Assembly (NCBI GenBank): GCA_036391875.1
Contig: DASVZA010000034.1
Location: 1-64,000, forward strand
Direction of reading: 5' to 3'
DNA: 64,000 nt
Origin: Parasulfuritortus sp036391875
GTDB taxonomy: Bacteria; Pseudomonadota; Gammaproteobacteria; Burkholderiales; Thiobacillaceae
A program made the translations under genes and the position numbers. Shown piece after piece: positions 34,991 to 43,159 of the stretch (position 1 is the first letter of the stretch; the number at the start of each line of letters is the position of its first letter). A model generated the notes under the pieces. It was not told where the DNA came from. It worked only from the letters and a program-made list of their open reading frames with translations, and did no database searches.

Positions 34991-37900
34991 TCAATCCAGG
35001 TAAAAGAAAAAGCTGGCCCCCTTACCCACTTCCGCCTCGGCCCAGACGTTGCCGCCATGCCGGTTGACGATGCGCTGCACGGTCGCCAGGCCGATGCCGG
35101 TCCCCTCGAACTCCTCCGCCCGGTGCAGCCGCTGGAAGGCGCCGAACAGCTTGCCCGCATATTGCATATCGAAACCGGCACCGTTGTCGCGGACGAAGTA
35201 GACCGTCCTGCCATCCATCTCGCGGCTGCCGAACTCGATGCGGGGCTGCGCCTGCCGGGCCGTGAACTTCCAGGCGTTGCCGAGCAGGTTTTCCAGGACC
35301 ACCCGGATCAGGCGACCGTCGGCATGCGCCATGATACCCGCCTGGACCTCGAACTCGACTGGCCGTTCCGGGACGCGGGCACTCAGGTCCTCCAACACTT
35401 CGCGGGCAATCCGGCTGAGGTCGACAGTTTCCCTGATCAGCTCGATTCGGGAAACCCTGGACAGCTGCAGCAGGTCGTCGATCAGTTCGCCCATCCGTTT
35501 GCTCGCCCGCTGCACGCGCTGCAGATAGTCCTGGCCGGTCTCGTCCAGCCGATCGCCGTACTTGCGGCCCAGGAGTTGGCTGAAGCCCTCGATGCTGCGC
35601 AGGGGCGCACGCAGATCGTGGGAAACCGAATAGCTGAACGCCTCCAGTTCCTTGTTGGCGGCCGCCAGCATGCGGGTGCGTTCGGCGACCCGCAGCTCCA
35701 GATCCTCGTTCAACCGGGCAAGTCTCAGTTCGGCCAGCCGGCGGCGCTTGTCCTGATCGATGAAGTCCAGGGCGAAGGAGACATCCTCGATCAGGCGCTG
35801 GAACAGCTCGACGATCTCGGCCGTGAAACTGTGGGCATGGTCGGCGTAGAGGGTCAGCGCGCCGACCGGCCGACCGTTGCGCCGCAGGGGAAAGGCCGCG
35901 GACGAGCGATAGCCCCGCTTGAGCGCCTCGTCGCGCCAGGGTCCCATCACCGGATTGCCGACCATGTCGCCGTTGATGTAATGATTGTTCTCCAGGATCG
36001 CCCGCGCCGTCGGCCCGTTGTGCCGGAAGACGCCGTTCCGTTCCAGGAAAGCGATATAGCCTTCGTCCCGGCCGGCCGCGGCGACCGGATGCACCTCGCT
36101 GGTTTCCAGGTCGAGCATGCCCACCCAGGCCAGCACCTGCCCGCCCTCGTCGACGGCGAGGCGGCACAATTCTTCGAACAAGCGGGGTTCGCTCTGCAGG
36201 CGGACGATGGCCTCGTTGGCATGGCTGAGCAGGGCATAGAAGCGGTTGAGCCGTTGCATTTCCTGCTCGGCCTGGACCCGCTTGGTGATATCGAGCCAGG
36301 TGCCGATGATCTCCCGGGCTTGCCCTGCCGCATCGCGCACCAGCACCAGGCGGTCGTAGATCCAGACCATCCGGCCGTCGCGGCAGGCGAAGCGGTATTC
36401 GTGCTCGAGGCTGCCCTGCCGGAACAGATCGTCCTGCGCCGCCATGACCCGCGCCTTGTCCTCGGGATGGATGCGCGCCTCCCAGAAGCCCGGGGCATGC
36501 CATTCTTCCAGGTCGTAACCGACCAGGTCGACGATATTCCTGCTCTGGAAAGCGACGTGGGCCGGCTGGACGCCTTGAGGATCGAGTTGCACCCGATAGA
36601 TCGCGGCCGGACTGATATCGACGATCCGCTGCAGTTCGGTGCGGGTCTGTTCCAATTCCTTTTCGGCCCGTTTCCGGGCGGTGACGTCATACAGCGTGGT
36701 GCGGCTCATGGCGAACTTGCCGTCGGCATCGTAAACGGCGGTGGCGCTCAGCAGGACGGTCATGACGGTGCCGTCCTTGCACACCAGGTCGAACTCCAGG
36801 TCGCGCACATGGCCCGTTTCCTTGAAGCGGGCGAAACTGGTCTTGAACAGTGCCTGGCTCTCGGGCAGATACAGTTCGGAAAAATATCGGCCGAGCATCT
36901 CCTCGCGGCGGTGGCCCAGCCAGTCGAGTTCGGTCTGGTTGATGCGGATGACGCGGCCTTCGCCGTCGAGCGAATGGTAGCCACAGGGTGCATGGTTGTA
37001 CAGGTCGTCCAACTCGGCCAGGGCCTGGCGCAAGGCCACCTCGGCCAGCCGTTGTTCGGTGATGTCCATGAGCGTGCCGGACAGGCGCACGGCCTCGCCG
37101 TCAGCCGTATACGTCCACTTGCCTCGGGCGCGCACTTCGCGGATCGAACCATCCGACAACGGAATGCGGTGGGTCAGATCATAGGGCTCCCGGTTGGCTC
37201 GGGTCGTTTCGATGGCAACCTGGACCCGTTCCTGGTCGTCCGGATGGATCCGGTCCAGCAGCGCCTTCAGCCTGGCGGAACCCTCGCCCGGAGGCAGACC
37301 GAACAGCCGGCACATCTCGTCGGAACAGGTCACCCGATCCGAAGCGACATGCCAATCCCAGCTGCCGACGTGGGCGATGGCCTGCGCCTCCTTCAACTGG
37401 CGCTCGCGCTCCAGCACGTCCCGGTTCATGGCCGCGGCCAACCTCAGCGCCCGCCCCCGGCCGCTGATCAGCAACCACAGCAGCGCCGCCAGCAGCAGGC
37501 TGCCGACGGTCCCGGAAACCGCAATCGCGGCCAGCTTGCTCTCGTCCCGGCGTATCTCGAACGCCGGCATCGAGTAGATCGCGACCGTCCAGACATGCCC
37601 GCCGAGCTCGATCTGCCGAATCGACTTGTACGCCGTCGGCTTGGGAGAGTCGGTCCGGTCCACACCGTCGCTGTCGTACATCAGGCTGTCGGGCCGCAAG
37701 GCGGTGCCGTCGAATATTTCGACGTCCAGCGTCGAGCTGGTCTCGCCGTAATGCAGTCCGCTCACCCCCTGCATCAGGTCGTTCATGCGGAATGCCGCGT
37801 AGACCCAACCCTGCAGCGCCGCGCGCCGCGCCGCCGGGGTGTCGTGCCGCATCCCCTGGCGATAGACCGGCAGATACATCAGGAAGCCGGGCTGCGCACC

Positions 37901-38491
37901 CCGGTCGCCTTCCTGCACCAGAACGACCTTGCCCGAAATGGCCAGGCTATCCTGCAACCAGGCCCGGTCCATCGCAGCGCGGCGCACCGGCTCGGAATAC
38001 ATGTCGTAGCCGAAGGCGCGCCGGTTGCGCTGGTCGAACGGCTCGATATAGACAATGGCGCTATAAAGGCTTCTTTGGCCTTCCGGAAACAGGTGGAATC
38101 CCGGGAAGCCCTGCGCGTGCAGCTGCGCGACCAGCCGGGTCCGGTCGCCGGCGGGCAGCCGCAGGGAGAAGCCGAGGCATTGAATGCCGGGGTAGCGGTT
38201 GGGCAGTTTCAACGAGCCGACGTAGGTCTTGAACTCGCCGCGTTCGACTTCGTCCGACGCGGCGAACAAGCCGGCGGTGCCCTGCAATATCTGCTCGTAG
38301 GCCATCATGCGGTTGCGGATATGGGCCTCGATCTCGGCCTCGCGCAGCCGGAATGTTTCCTGCTGGATCGCCTCGCTTTTGCTTTTCGCCTCCTGCCAGA
38401 CGGCGAAGGTGATACTCAGCGCGACCAGGAGAACCAGCCCTGGCAGCCAGGTCAATCGAGGCCAGGCGATCGGCGTCCGGGCCGGCTTCAA
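34991..38491 (-). CDS. CHASE-PAS-GAF sensor histidine kinase, 1166 aa
   Basis: This large membrane kinase has a first membrane helix near residues 12-30. A periplasmic CHASE domain spans about 75-300 (with Phe-Gly-Tyr-Asp-Met near 170), and a second helix lies near 325-345. Three or four PAS/PAC domains cover about 375-770, followed by a GAF-like domain (about 790-930). HisKA has the phospho-acceptor His958 in Val-Ser-His-Asp-Leu-Arg, and the HATPase domain has Asn1072, Asp-Asn-Gly-Ala-Gly and Gly-Thr-Gly-Ile-Gly-Leu. The kinase core resembles phytochrome-type kinases. It would sense an extracytoplasmic small molecule and pass phosphate to the receiver gene that follows. Confidence 0.93.
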   Translation of the reverse strand: MKPARTPIAWPRLTWLPGLVLLVALSITFAVWQEAKSKSEAIQQETFRLREAEIEAHIRNRMMAYEQILQGTAGLFAASDEVERGEFKTYVGSLKLPNRYPGIQCLGFSLRLPAGDRTRLVAQLHAQGFPGFHLFPEGQRSLYSAIVYIEPFDQRNRRAFGYDMYSEPVRRAAMDRAWLQDSLAISGKVVLVQEGDRGAQPGFLMYLPVYRQGMRHDTPAARRAALQGWVYAAFRMNDLMQGVSGLHYGETSSTLDVEIFDGTALRPDSLMYDSDGVDRTDSPKPTAYKSIRQIELGGHVWTVAIYSMPAFEIRRDESKLAAIAVSGTVGSLLLAALLWLLISGRGRALRLAAAMNRDVLERERQLKEAQAIAHVGSWDWHVASDRVTCSDEMCRLFGLPPGEGSARLKALLDRIHPDDQERVQVAIETTRANREPYDLTHRIPLSDGSIREVRARGKWTYTADGEAVRLSGTLMDITEQRLAEVALRQALAELDDLYNHAPCGYHSLDGEGRVIRINQTELDWLGHRREEMLGRYFSELYLPESQALFKTSFARFKETGHVRDLEFDLVCKDGTVMTVLLSATAVYDADGKFAMSRTTLYDVTARKRAEKELEQTRTELQRIVDISPAAIYRVQLDPQGVQPAHVAFQSRNIVDLVGYDLEEWHAPGFWEARIHPEDKARVMAAQDDLFRQGSLEHEYRFACRDGRMVWIYDRLVLVRDAAGQAREIIGTWLDITKRVQAEQEMQRLNRFYALLSHANEAIVRLQSEPRLFEELCRLAVDEGGQVLAWVGMLDLETSEVHPVAAAGRDEGYIAFLERNGVFRHNGPTARAILENNHYINGDMVGNPVMGPWRDEALKRGYRSSAAFPLRRNGRPVGALTLYADHAHSFTAEIVELFQRLIEDVSFALDFIDQDKRRRLAELRLARLNEDLELRVAERTRMLAAANKELEAFSYSVSHDLRAPLRSIEGFSQLLGRKYGDRLDETGQDYLQRVQRASKRMGELIDDLLQLSRVSRIELIRETVDLSRIAREVLEDLSARVPERPVEFEVQAGIMAHADGRLIRVVLENLLGNAWKFTARQAQPRIEFGSREMDGRTVYFVRDNGAGFDMQYAGKLFGAFQRLHRAEEFEGTGIGLATVQRIVNRHGGNVWAEAEVGKGASFFFYLD

Positions 38492-38570
38492 TTCGCCGGC
38501 CCCGAACGGCAGTCATGCCGTAACCGGCCCCCTGGCATCGAGTCTTGCCACCCCTGTCGCTCCGGCGCCG

Positions 38571-40280
38571 TCATGCGCCACCCGGCCGGTTTCCCGCCGA
38601 CAGCAAATCGAGCAATTGCGCCTCGGACATCGGCCGGCCGAACAGGTAGCCTTGCACTTCCCCGCAGCCGTGCGCCTTGAGGAATTCGGCCTGTTCGAAG
38701 GTTTCCACGCCTTCGGCGATGACATCCAGCTTCAGGCTTGCCGCCATGGACAGGATGGCCTTGACGATGGCCGCATCGCCGCTGTCCTGGGCGACGTCGC
38801 GCACGAAGGCGCGGTCGATCTTCAGCCTGTGGATCGGAAACCGCTTGAGATAGGCCAGGGACGAATAACCGGTGCCGAAATCGTCGATCGCGAGCATGAC
38901 GCCGCGCGCCTTCAGCGCGGCCAGGGTACCCATGATCTCCTGCTCGTTGTACATGGCGATGCTTTCGGTGATCTCCAGTTCCAGCAGTCCGGGCTCCAAG
39001 CCGCCCTGCTGCAGCGCCCGGTCCACCATCTCCAGCAATCCGCCCTGGCGGAACTGGATGGCGGACAGGTTCACCGCCATGCGCAGCCTGCCATAACCGG
39101 CCAGCTGCCAGCGGCGGTTGGCCTCGATGGCGGTCTGCATGACCCATTCGCCGACCGGGACGATGAGCTGGGTTTCCTCCAGCATGGGAATGAACTGGGC
39201 CGGCGAGACCAGGCCATGGCCGGGCCGATCCCAGCGCAGCAGGGCTTCGACTCCGACCATGAGGCCGCTCTTCAGGTCGAACTGGGGTTGGTAGTGCAGC
39301 ACGAACTCGCGGTTGTGCAGCGCACGGTACAGGGCGCGTTCCATGCTGGCGCGCTGCTCCCGTTGGGTATCCAGGTCGGTCTGATAGAAGGCATAGTCGC
39401 AGATGCTGTCCTTGGCCCATTGCAGTGCAATGCCGGCCCGTTCCAGCAAACCGCCGACTTCCCCACCGCTTTCCGGAAACCGGCTGAGGCCGATCCGGCA
39501 CGAAAGGAACAGGACATGGCCGGCCGCCCGGATCGGCGACTCCATTGCGCGCAGGAGGCTCTTCGCCACCTGCTCGCTGTCCAAGCCGTCCTCCCGGTCG
39601 ATGATCAGGGCGAACCGGTCGTCGCCCAGCCGTGCCGCCAGCGCATTCTCGTACAGGGTACCGATGCGGTTGCCGAGCTTGGTCCAGAAACCGGCGTTCC
39701 ATTCGAGGTCGGCCGACTTCAGTGTCTGACGCAACTGGCTGAGTTCCACCAGCACCACCAGGAAGGGCCTGCCCTGCTGGATCTTCTGCTGCATTTCCCG
39801 GCGCAGCAGCTCGGCGTTGGCCAGGTCGGTCTGGCTGTCGTAGAGCCTGGAGTATTCCAGCGCCTCGCGGAGTCGGGCCAGTTCCCGTCGGGTGCCCGCC
39901 TCCCTCAGCTCCCGCCTCAGCGCGGGCACGAGGCGCGACAGATTGCTCTTGGAAATGAAATCGGACGCCCCGTTATGCATCTGCTGGCTGGCCAGGTCGT
40001 CGGCCATCGATCCGGATACGATGATGAAGGGCAGGTCGCGATCGTGGTTGCGCACCATCTCGAGGGCATTCGGCGCGTTCAGGCCGGGCAGGCTGTGGTC
40101 GCAGAACACCACGTCCCAGCCGCCGCCGCGCAGATGGTGCTGCAAGGCGACTTCGGAATCGACCACGTCGTAATCCACCACGAAGCCGCCATCCTGCAAG
40201 GCGTTGACCAACAACAAGGCATCGTCGTGAGAATCTTCGACGATCAAGGCACGCAGACTGTTGTCAATGGAGTTCTCCAT
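38571..40280 (-). CDS. REC-GGDEF(degenerate)-EAL c-di-GMP phosphodiesterase
   Basis: This 569-residue protein has a receiver domain (about residues 10-125). The diguanylate-cyclase-like domain has an active-site loop reading Leu-Gly-Asp-Asp-Arg-Phe instead of Gly-Gly-Asp-Glu-Phe, so synthesis is unlikely. A C-terminal EAL domain follows. The EAL domain looks active: Glu-Ala-Leu-Leu-Arg, Asn-Leu-Ser, Asp-Asp-Phe-Gly-Thr-Gly, the Lys of Leu-Lys-Ile-Asp-Arg, and Glu-Gly-Val-Glu are all present. I chose the ATG at 40280, 7 bases after GGAG. It should degrade c-di-GMP under phosphorelay control and heads the cluster that continues with the CHASE kinase. Confidence 0.93.
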   Translation of the reverse strand: MENSIDNSLRALIVEDSHDDALLLVNALQDGGFVVDYDVVDSEVALQHHLRGGGWDVVFCDHSLPGLNAPNALEMVRNHDRDLPFIIVSGSMADDLASQQMHNGASDFISKSNLSRLVPALRRELREAGTRRELARLREALEYSRLYDSQTDLANAELLRREMQQKIQQGRPFLVVLVELSQLRQTLKSADLEWNAGFWTKLGNRIGTLYENALAARLGDDRFALIIDREDGLDSEQVAKSLLRAMESPIRAAGHVLFLSCRIGLSRFPESGGEVGGLLERAGIALQWAKDSICDYAFYQTDLDTQREQRASMERALYRALHNREFVLHYQPQFDLKSGLMVGVEALLRWDRPGHGLVSPAQFIPMLEETQLIVPVGEWVMQTAIEANRRWQLAGYGRLRMAVNLSAIQFRQGGLLEMVDRALQQGGLEPGLLELEITESIAMYNEQEIMGTLAALKARGVMLAIDDFGTGYSSLAYLKRFPIHRLKIDRAFVRDVAQDSGDAAIVKAILSMAASLKLDVIAEGVETFEQAEFLKAHGCGEVQGYLFGRPMSEAQLLDLLSAGNRPGGA

Positions 40281-40429
40281 CCCCATCTCCGTAATGTTTT
40301 CCCGGTCGGGCAACCGGTATGCAAATGGCCTCGCCTTTATCCTCCCGCCCTCGGCACTCCTCCGGGCGGCCTGGACGGTGCGCCTAAGGGTGCTGTTCAA
40401 CGGCAAGGATACAGATAACCATGATTAGC

Positions 40430-41230
40430 TCAAGGTTTGTGGTAGACCGACGGCGTGACCAGCTTCAGCGCATCGGTGATCCCGTTCAGGCTTTCCGAAT
40501 GGCTGACGATGAAATAACCGCCCTGGCGCAGCATCGGCAGCATGCGCTGCACGACCTTGCGCTTGGTCTCCAAGTCGAAATAGATCATCACGTTGCGCAG
40601 GAAGATCACGTCGAACTCGCCCAGGCGCGGCAGATCGGCATTCAGGTTTATCTGGCGGAATTCCACCCGCTCGCGCAGGGCACGGCTGACCAGCATGGTG
40701 CCGTCCTGGGGGCCGACCCCTTTCAGGCAGTATTTGGTCAGGTAGGCGCGGGGAATATCCTCGGCCTCCTTCAAGGTGTAGTGGCCGCTGCGCGCCTGCT
40801 GCAGCACCTTGGTGCTGAGGTCCGAGCCCAGCACGCGCCAGCCCTTGTCGCCCAGGGTCTCGGCCAGTGTCATGGCGATGCTGTAGGCTTCCTCGCCGCT
40901 CGAGCTGGCCGCGCTCCAGACCCTGAATTCCCGTGCGCCGTGCAGTTCGGGGATGATCTGGTCGCGCAGCCGGTCGAAATGCTTGGGCTCGCGGAAGAAG
41001 AAGGTTTCGTTGGTGGTCAGCAGGTCGACCGCGATCTGGAATTCGTCCTTCTCCTGGCTGACCAGGTTGAAATAGTCGCCATAGCTGGCCAGGCCGCGCT
41101 GCTTCAACCGCTTGGCCAGACGGCCGCCGACCAGAGCCTTCTTCACGTCGGTCATGTGGATACCGGCCACGTTGTGGATCATGCCCTGGAACTGGCGGAA
41201 TTCCCGGTCGCTCAGATTGATGGCGTCCAT
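40430..41230 (-). CDS. cheR: Chemotaxis methyltransferase CheR
   Basis: CheR (266 residues) methylates glutamates of chemoreceptors using S-adenosylmethionine. A helical N-terminal domain is followed by the methyltransferase domain with Thr-Asn-Glu-Thr-Phe-Phe-Phe-Arg-Glu near residue 73, Trp-Ser-Ala-Ala-Ser-Ser-Ser-Gly-Glu-Glu near 105, and Phe-Leu-Arg-Asn-Val-Met-Ile-Tyr-Phe near 215. It is the last gene of the chemotaxis cluster, 16 bases after the ODP-like gene. No cheB, cheD or cheZ is present in the window. Confidence 0.96.
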   Translation of the reverse strand: MDAINLSDREFRQFQGMIHNVAGIHMTDVKKALVGGRLAKRLKQRGLASYGDYFNLVSQEKDEFQIAVDLLTTNETFFFREPKHFDRLRDQIIPELHGAREFRVWSAASSSGEEAYSIAMTLAETLGDKGWRVLGSDLSTKVLQQARSGHYTLKEAEDIPRAYLTKYCLKGVGPQDGTMLVSRALRERVEFRQINLNADLPRLGEFDVIFLRNVMIYFDLETKRKVVQRMLPMLRQGGYFIVSHSESLNGITDALKLVTPSVYHKP

Positions 41231-41246
41231 GCTGCCCTCCCTCTAT

Positions 41247-41990
41247 TTATTTCTTCAGGCCGCTGCCCACCGGCAGTTCGGCAAACCAGTTGATGAAACG
41301 TTCCACGTCGCCGCCCCGGTAGATCGCGCCATGCTGCGGACAGAGCAGGTCGATGTCCAGCCGAGCGGCGCGTTCGCACCAGTCCAGCTTGGCCTCGTTG
41401 GAACCCATCCAGCGGCGATGGAAACCTTCGGCATGGCGGATATGGCGGTCGAAATCCTCGACGAACAGATCGTCCTCGCCCTTCGGCAGCAAGGCCGCGC
41501 CCACGTCGCCGCTGAACAAGATGCGGGCCTTCTGATCATAGAGGTGGAAATTGCCGGACGAGTGCAGGTAATGGGCCGGCACCGCCTGCAGGGCGATCCG
41601 GCCCAGGTGCAGGGTCGAGCCCTCGTCCGGGATCGGCACGAAGGTCTTCTTCTCGCCGCCGAAATGGGGCACGAAGGAATCCCACAGCCAGCTCAGATGG
41701 CATTTGATCTCCGGGTTGAACTCCAGCCACAAGGCCAGGGAGGAGATGATGTCCGGGTCCTGGTGCGAGGCGAACAACGCCTCGATCTTGCGCGGATCGA
41801 ACTCGCGGCTGAGGGCGGCGAACACGGCGGGAAAGATCTCCAGGCCGCCCGGGTCGGTCAGCAGACCCTTGCCGGCGCTGGTGATCAGGTATTCGTTGGT
41901 GTCGATCAGGAGGCCCGGATTCTGCGGGTCGCGGCCGACCACGAACCAGCGATGGTCGCCCTGTTCGAAGATGACGGTGCAGGTCTTCAT
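41247..41990 (-). CDS. ODP-type diiron (metallo-beta-lactamase fold) putative O2 chemosensor
   Basis: This 247-residue protein has a metallo-beta-lactamase fold close to the diiron domain of flavodiiron proteins but without a flavodoxin domain. Candidate iron ligands are His76, Asp78 and Asp80 in Ser-His-Gln-Asp-Pro-Asp, His143 in Tyr-Leu-His-Ser-Ser-Gly, Asp162 in Phe-Ser-Gly-Asp-Val-Gly, and His220 in Cys-Pro-Gln-His-Gly. This His-x-Asp-x-Asp pattern is that of ODP, the oxygen-binding diiron protein known as a chemotaxis sensor in Treponema. Its location between a receptor-like gene and cheR supports the same role here. Binding of O2 is inference. Confidence 0.8.
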   Translation of the reverse strand: MKTCTVIFEQGDHRWFVVGRDPQNPGLLIDTNEYLITSAGKGLLTDPGGLEIFPAVFAALSREFDPRKIEALFASHQDPDIISSLALWLEFNPEIKCHLSWLWDSFVPHFGGEKKTFVPIPDEGSTLHLGRIALQAVPAHYLHSSGNFHLYDQKARILFSGDVGAALLPKGEDDLFVEDFDRHIRHAEGFHRRWMGSNEAKLDWCERAARLDIDLLCPQHGAIYRGGDVERFINWFAELPVGSGLKK

Positions 41991-42008
41991 GATGGCTGTC
42001 CGTTCCGC

Positions 42009-42620
42009 TTATCCGGCCATGCCGGCCGCCAGCGACCGGAAGGTCAGGCCGACCCGCTCGATCACCGCATCCGCCTCGGCCGCGACCTGGCGCAGCCCGG
42101 CCGCATGGCCATTGCCGTGCACGGCCTCGATCCGGGCCGCGCGGGCGATGGTCTGGCCGCCGCCGCACAGCTTCACGGCCTGGTCGAGCAGCCTATCCAG
42201 GCCGGTCTGCGCCTGGCGGATCGCCTCGGCCTGGAGCGCCATCCTGCGTTCGTTGCCGTCGATGGCCGCCGCCAGGCAGTGGTCGCAATCGGCCAGTCGC
42301 GCAGCCGTCGCCAGCATGGTGCGGCGGCGGTTGCGAATCCCGATCCCGGCCATTTCCGCGACCAGGGCAAAGAGCTGCTCGGTCAGATCATGCACCGCAC
42401 TTTCCAGGCGCCGGCTGAACTGGCGCAATTCGCCCGAGACGACGCCGAAACCCACTGCCGACGCTCCCGCCTGGCGGGCGATGAGCATGGCGTTGAGCGC
42501 GGACAGTTCGACTTGCCTGGACATCAGGACAATCTCCTTCAGGGTTTCGTTGACGCAGATCATGTGCTGAAAATCGCCGGCCACTGCATTGACGGCCGGC
42601 ACCGTTCTACTGCAATCCAT
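42009..42620 (-). CDS. Divergent soluble mini-chemoreceptor-like protein
   Basis: This 203-residue soluble helical protein resembles only the signalling hairpin of a methyl-accepting chemotaxis protein. Residues 39-69 contain Leu-Ser-Ala-Leu-Asn-Ala and Gly-Phe-Gly-Val-Val-Ser-Gly-Glu-Leu-Arg-Gln-Phe, which align with the canonical tip. The Glu-Ala-Ala-Arg-Ala-Gly-Glu part is replaced by Leu-Ile-Ala-Arg-Gln-Ala-Gly-Ala. There is no membrane segment or HAMP domain. The C-terminal half is helical with a Cys-Asp-His-Cys motif near residue 112. It overlaps cheW by 14 bases and precedes the ODP-like gene by 18 bases, so an adaptor between ODP and the array is plausible. Confidence 0.68.
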   Translation of the reverse strand: MDCSRTVPAVNAVAGDFQHMICVNETLKEIVLMSRQVELSALNAMLIARQAGASAVGFGVVSGELRQFSRRLESAVHDLTEQLFALVAEMAGIGIRNRRRTMLATAARLADCDHCLAAAIDGNERRMALQAEAIRQAQTGLDRLLDQAVKLCGGGQTIARAARIEAVHGNGHAAGLRQVAAEADAVIERVGLTFRSLAAGMAG

Positions 42621-43149
42621 TCGCGCTACCCGCCCCTTCCATTTCCGACAGCATGGCCAGCTCGCCGACCGAGAGCACCTTGCCGAGATCCAGGATGATC
42701 ACGAAACGGCCGTCCACCTTGCCCATGCCGCTGACGAAGTCGGACCGGATGCGGGCGCCGAAGGCGGGCGGCGGCTCGATGTCGGCGGCGGGGATTTCAA
42801 GCACCTCGCTGACGCTGTCGACGACGATGCCGATGTCCTGCTTCTCGTCCTCCGAATCGACCTCGATGATCACGTTGCAACTGCGCCGGGTGATATCCGT
42901 GGACGGCCGACCGAAGCGGGCCGACAGGTCGATCACCGGCACCACGCTGCCGCGCAGGTTGATCACGCCCCGGATGAAGTCCGGCATCATCGGCACCGTG
43001 GTGAGCTTGCCGTATTCGATGATCTCCTTGATGTTGAGGATGCCGATGGCGAACATCTCGCCACCGAGCATGAAGGTCAGGTACTGCTGGTTCTCCGCAG
43101 CCGGCAGATCAGGCCGGGCGGCGGGAACGACACTGGTTGCGGTGCCCAT
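42607..43149 (-). CDS. cheW: Chemotaxis coupling protein CheW
   Basis: CheW (180 residues) links receptors to CheA. The fold is shown by Gln-Gln-Tyr-Leu-Thr-Phe-Met-Leu-Gly-Gly, Ile-Arg-Gly-Val-Ile-Asn-Leu-Arg-Gly near residue 65, and Ile-Gly-Ile-Val-Val-Asp-Ser-Val. The N-terminal 25 residues are an Ala/Pro-rich extension. I prefer the ATG at 43149, which has GAGGGG at 6 bases, to the one two codons upstream. It lies 10 bases after the receptor gene. Confidence 0.95.
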   Translation of the reverse strand: MGTATSVVPAARPDLPAAENQQYLTFMLGGEMFAIGILNIKEIIEYGKLTTVPMMPDFIRGVINLRGSVVPVIDLSARFGRPSTDITRRSCNVIIEVDSEDEKQDIGIVVDSVSEVLEIPAADIEPPPAFGARIRSDFVSGMGKVDGRFVIILDLGKVLSVGELAMLSEMEGAGSANGLQ

Positions 43150-43159
43150 CGTCATCCCC

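Noticed and set aside
35057..38680. Open frame of about 1200 codons on the plus strand opposite the CHASE kinase gene
   Set aside because: It is a shadow of strong codon bias. The minus-strand product has complete domains and catalytic motifs, whereas this one has none.
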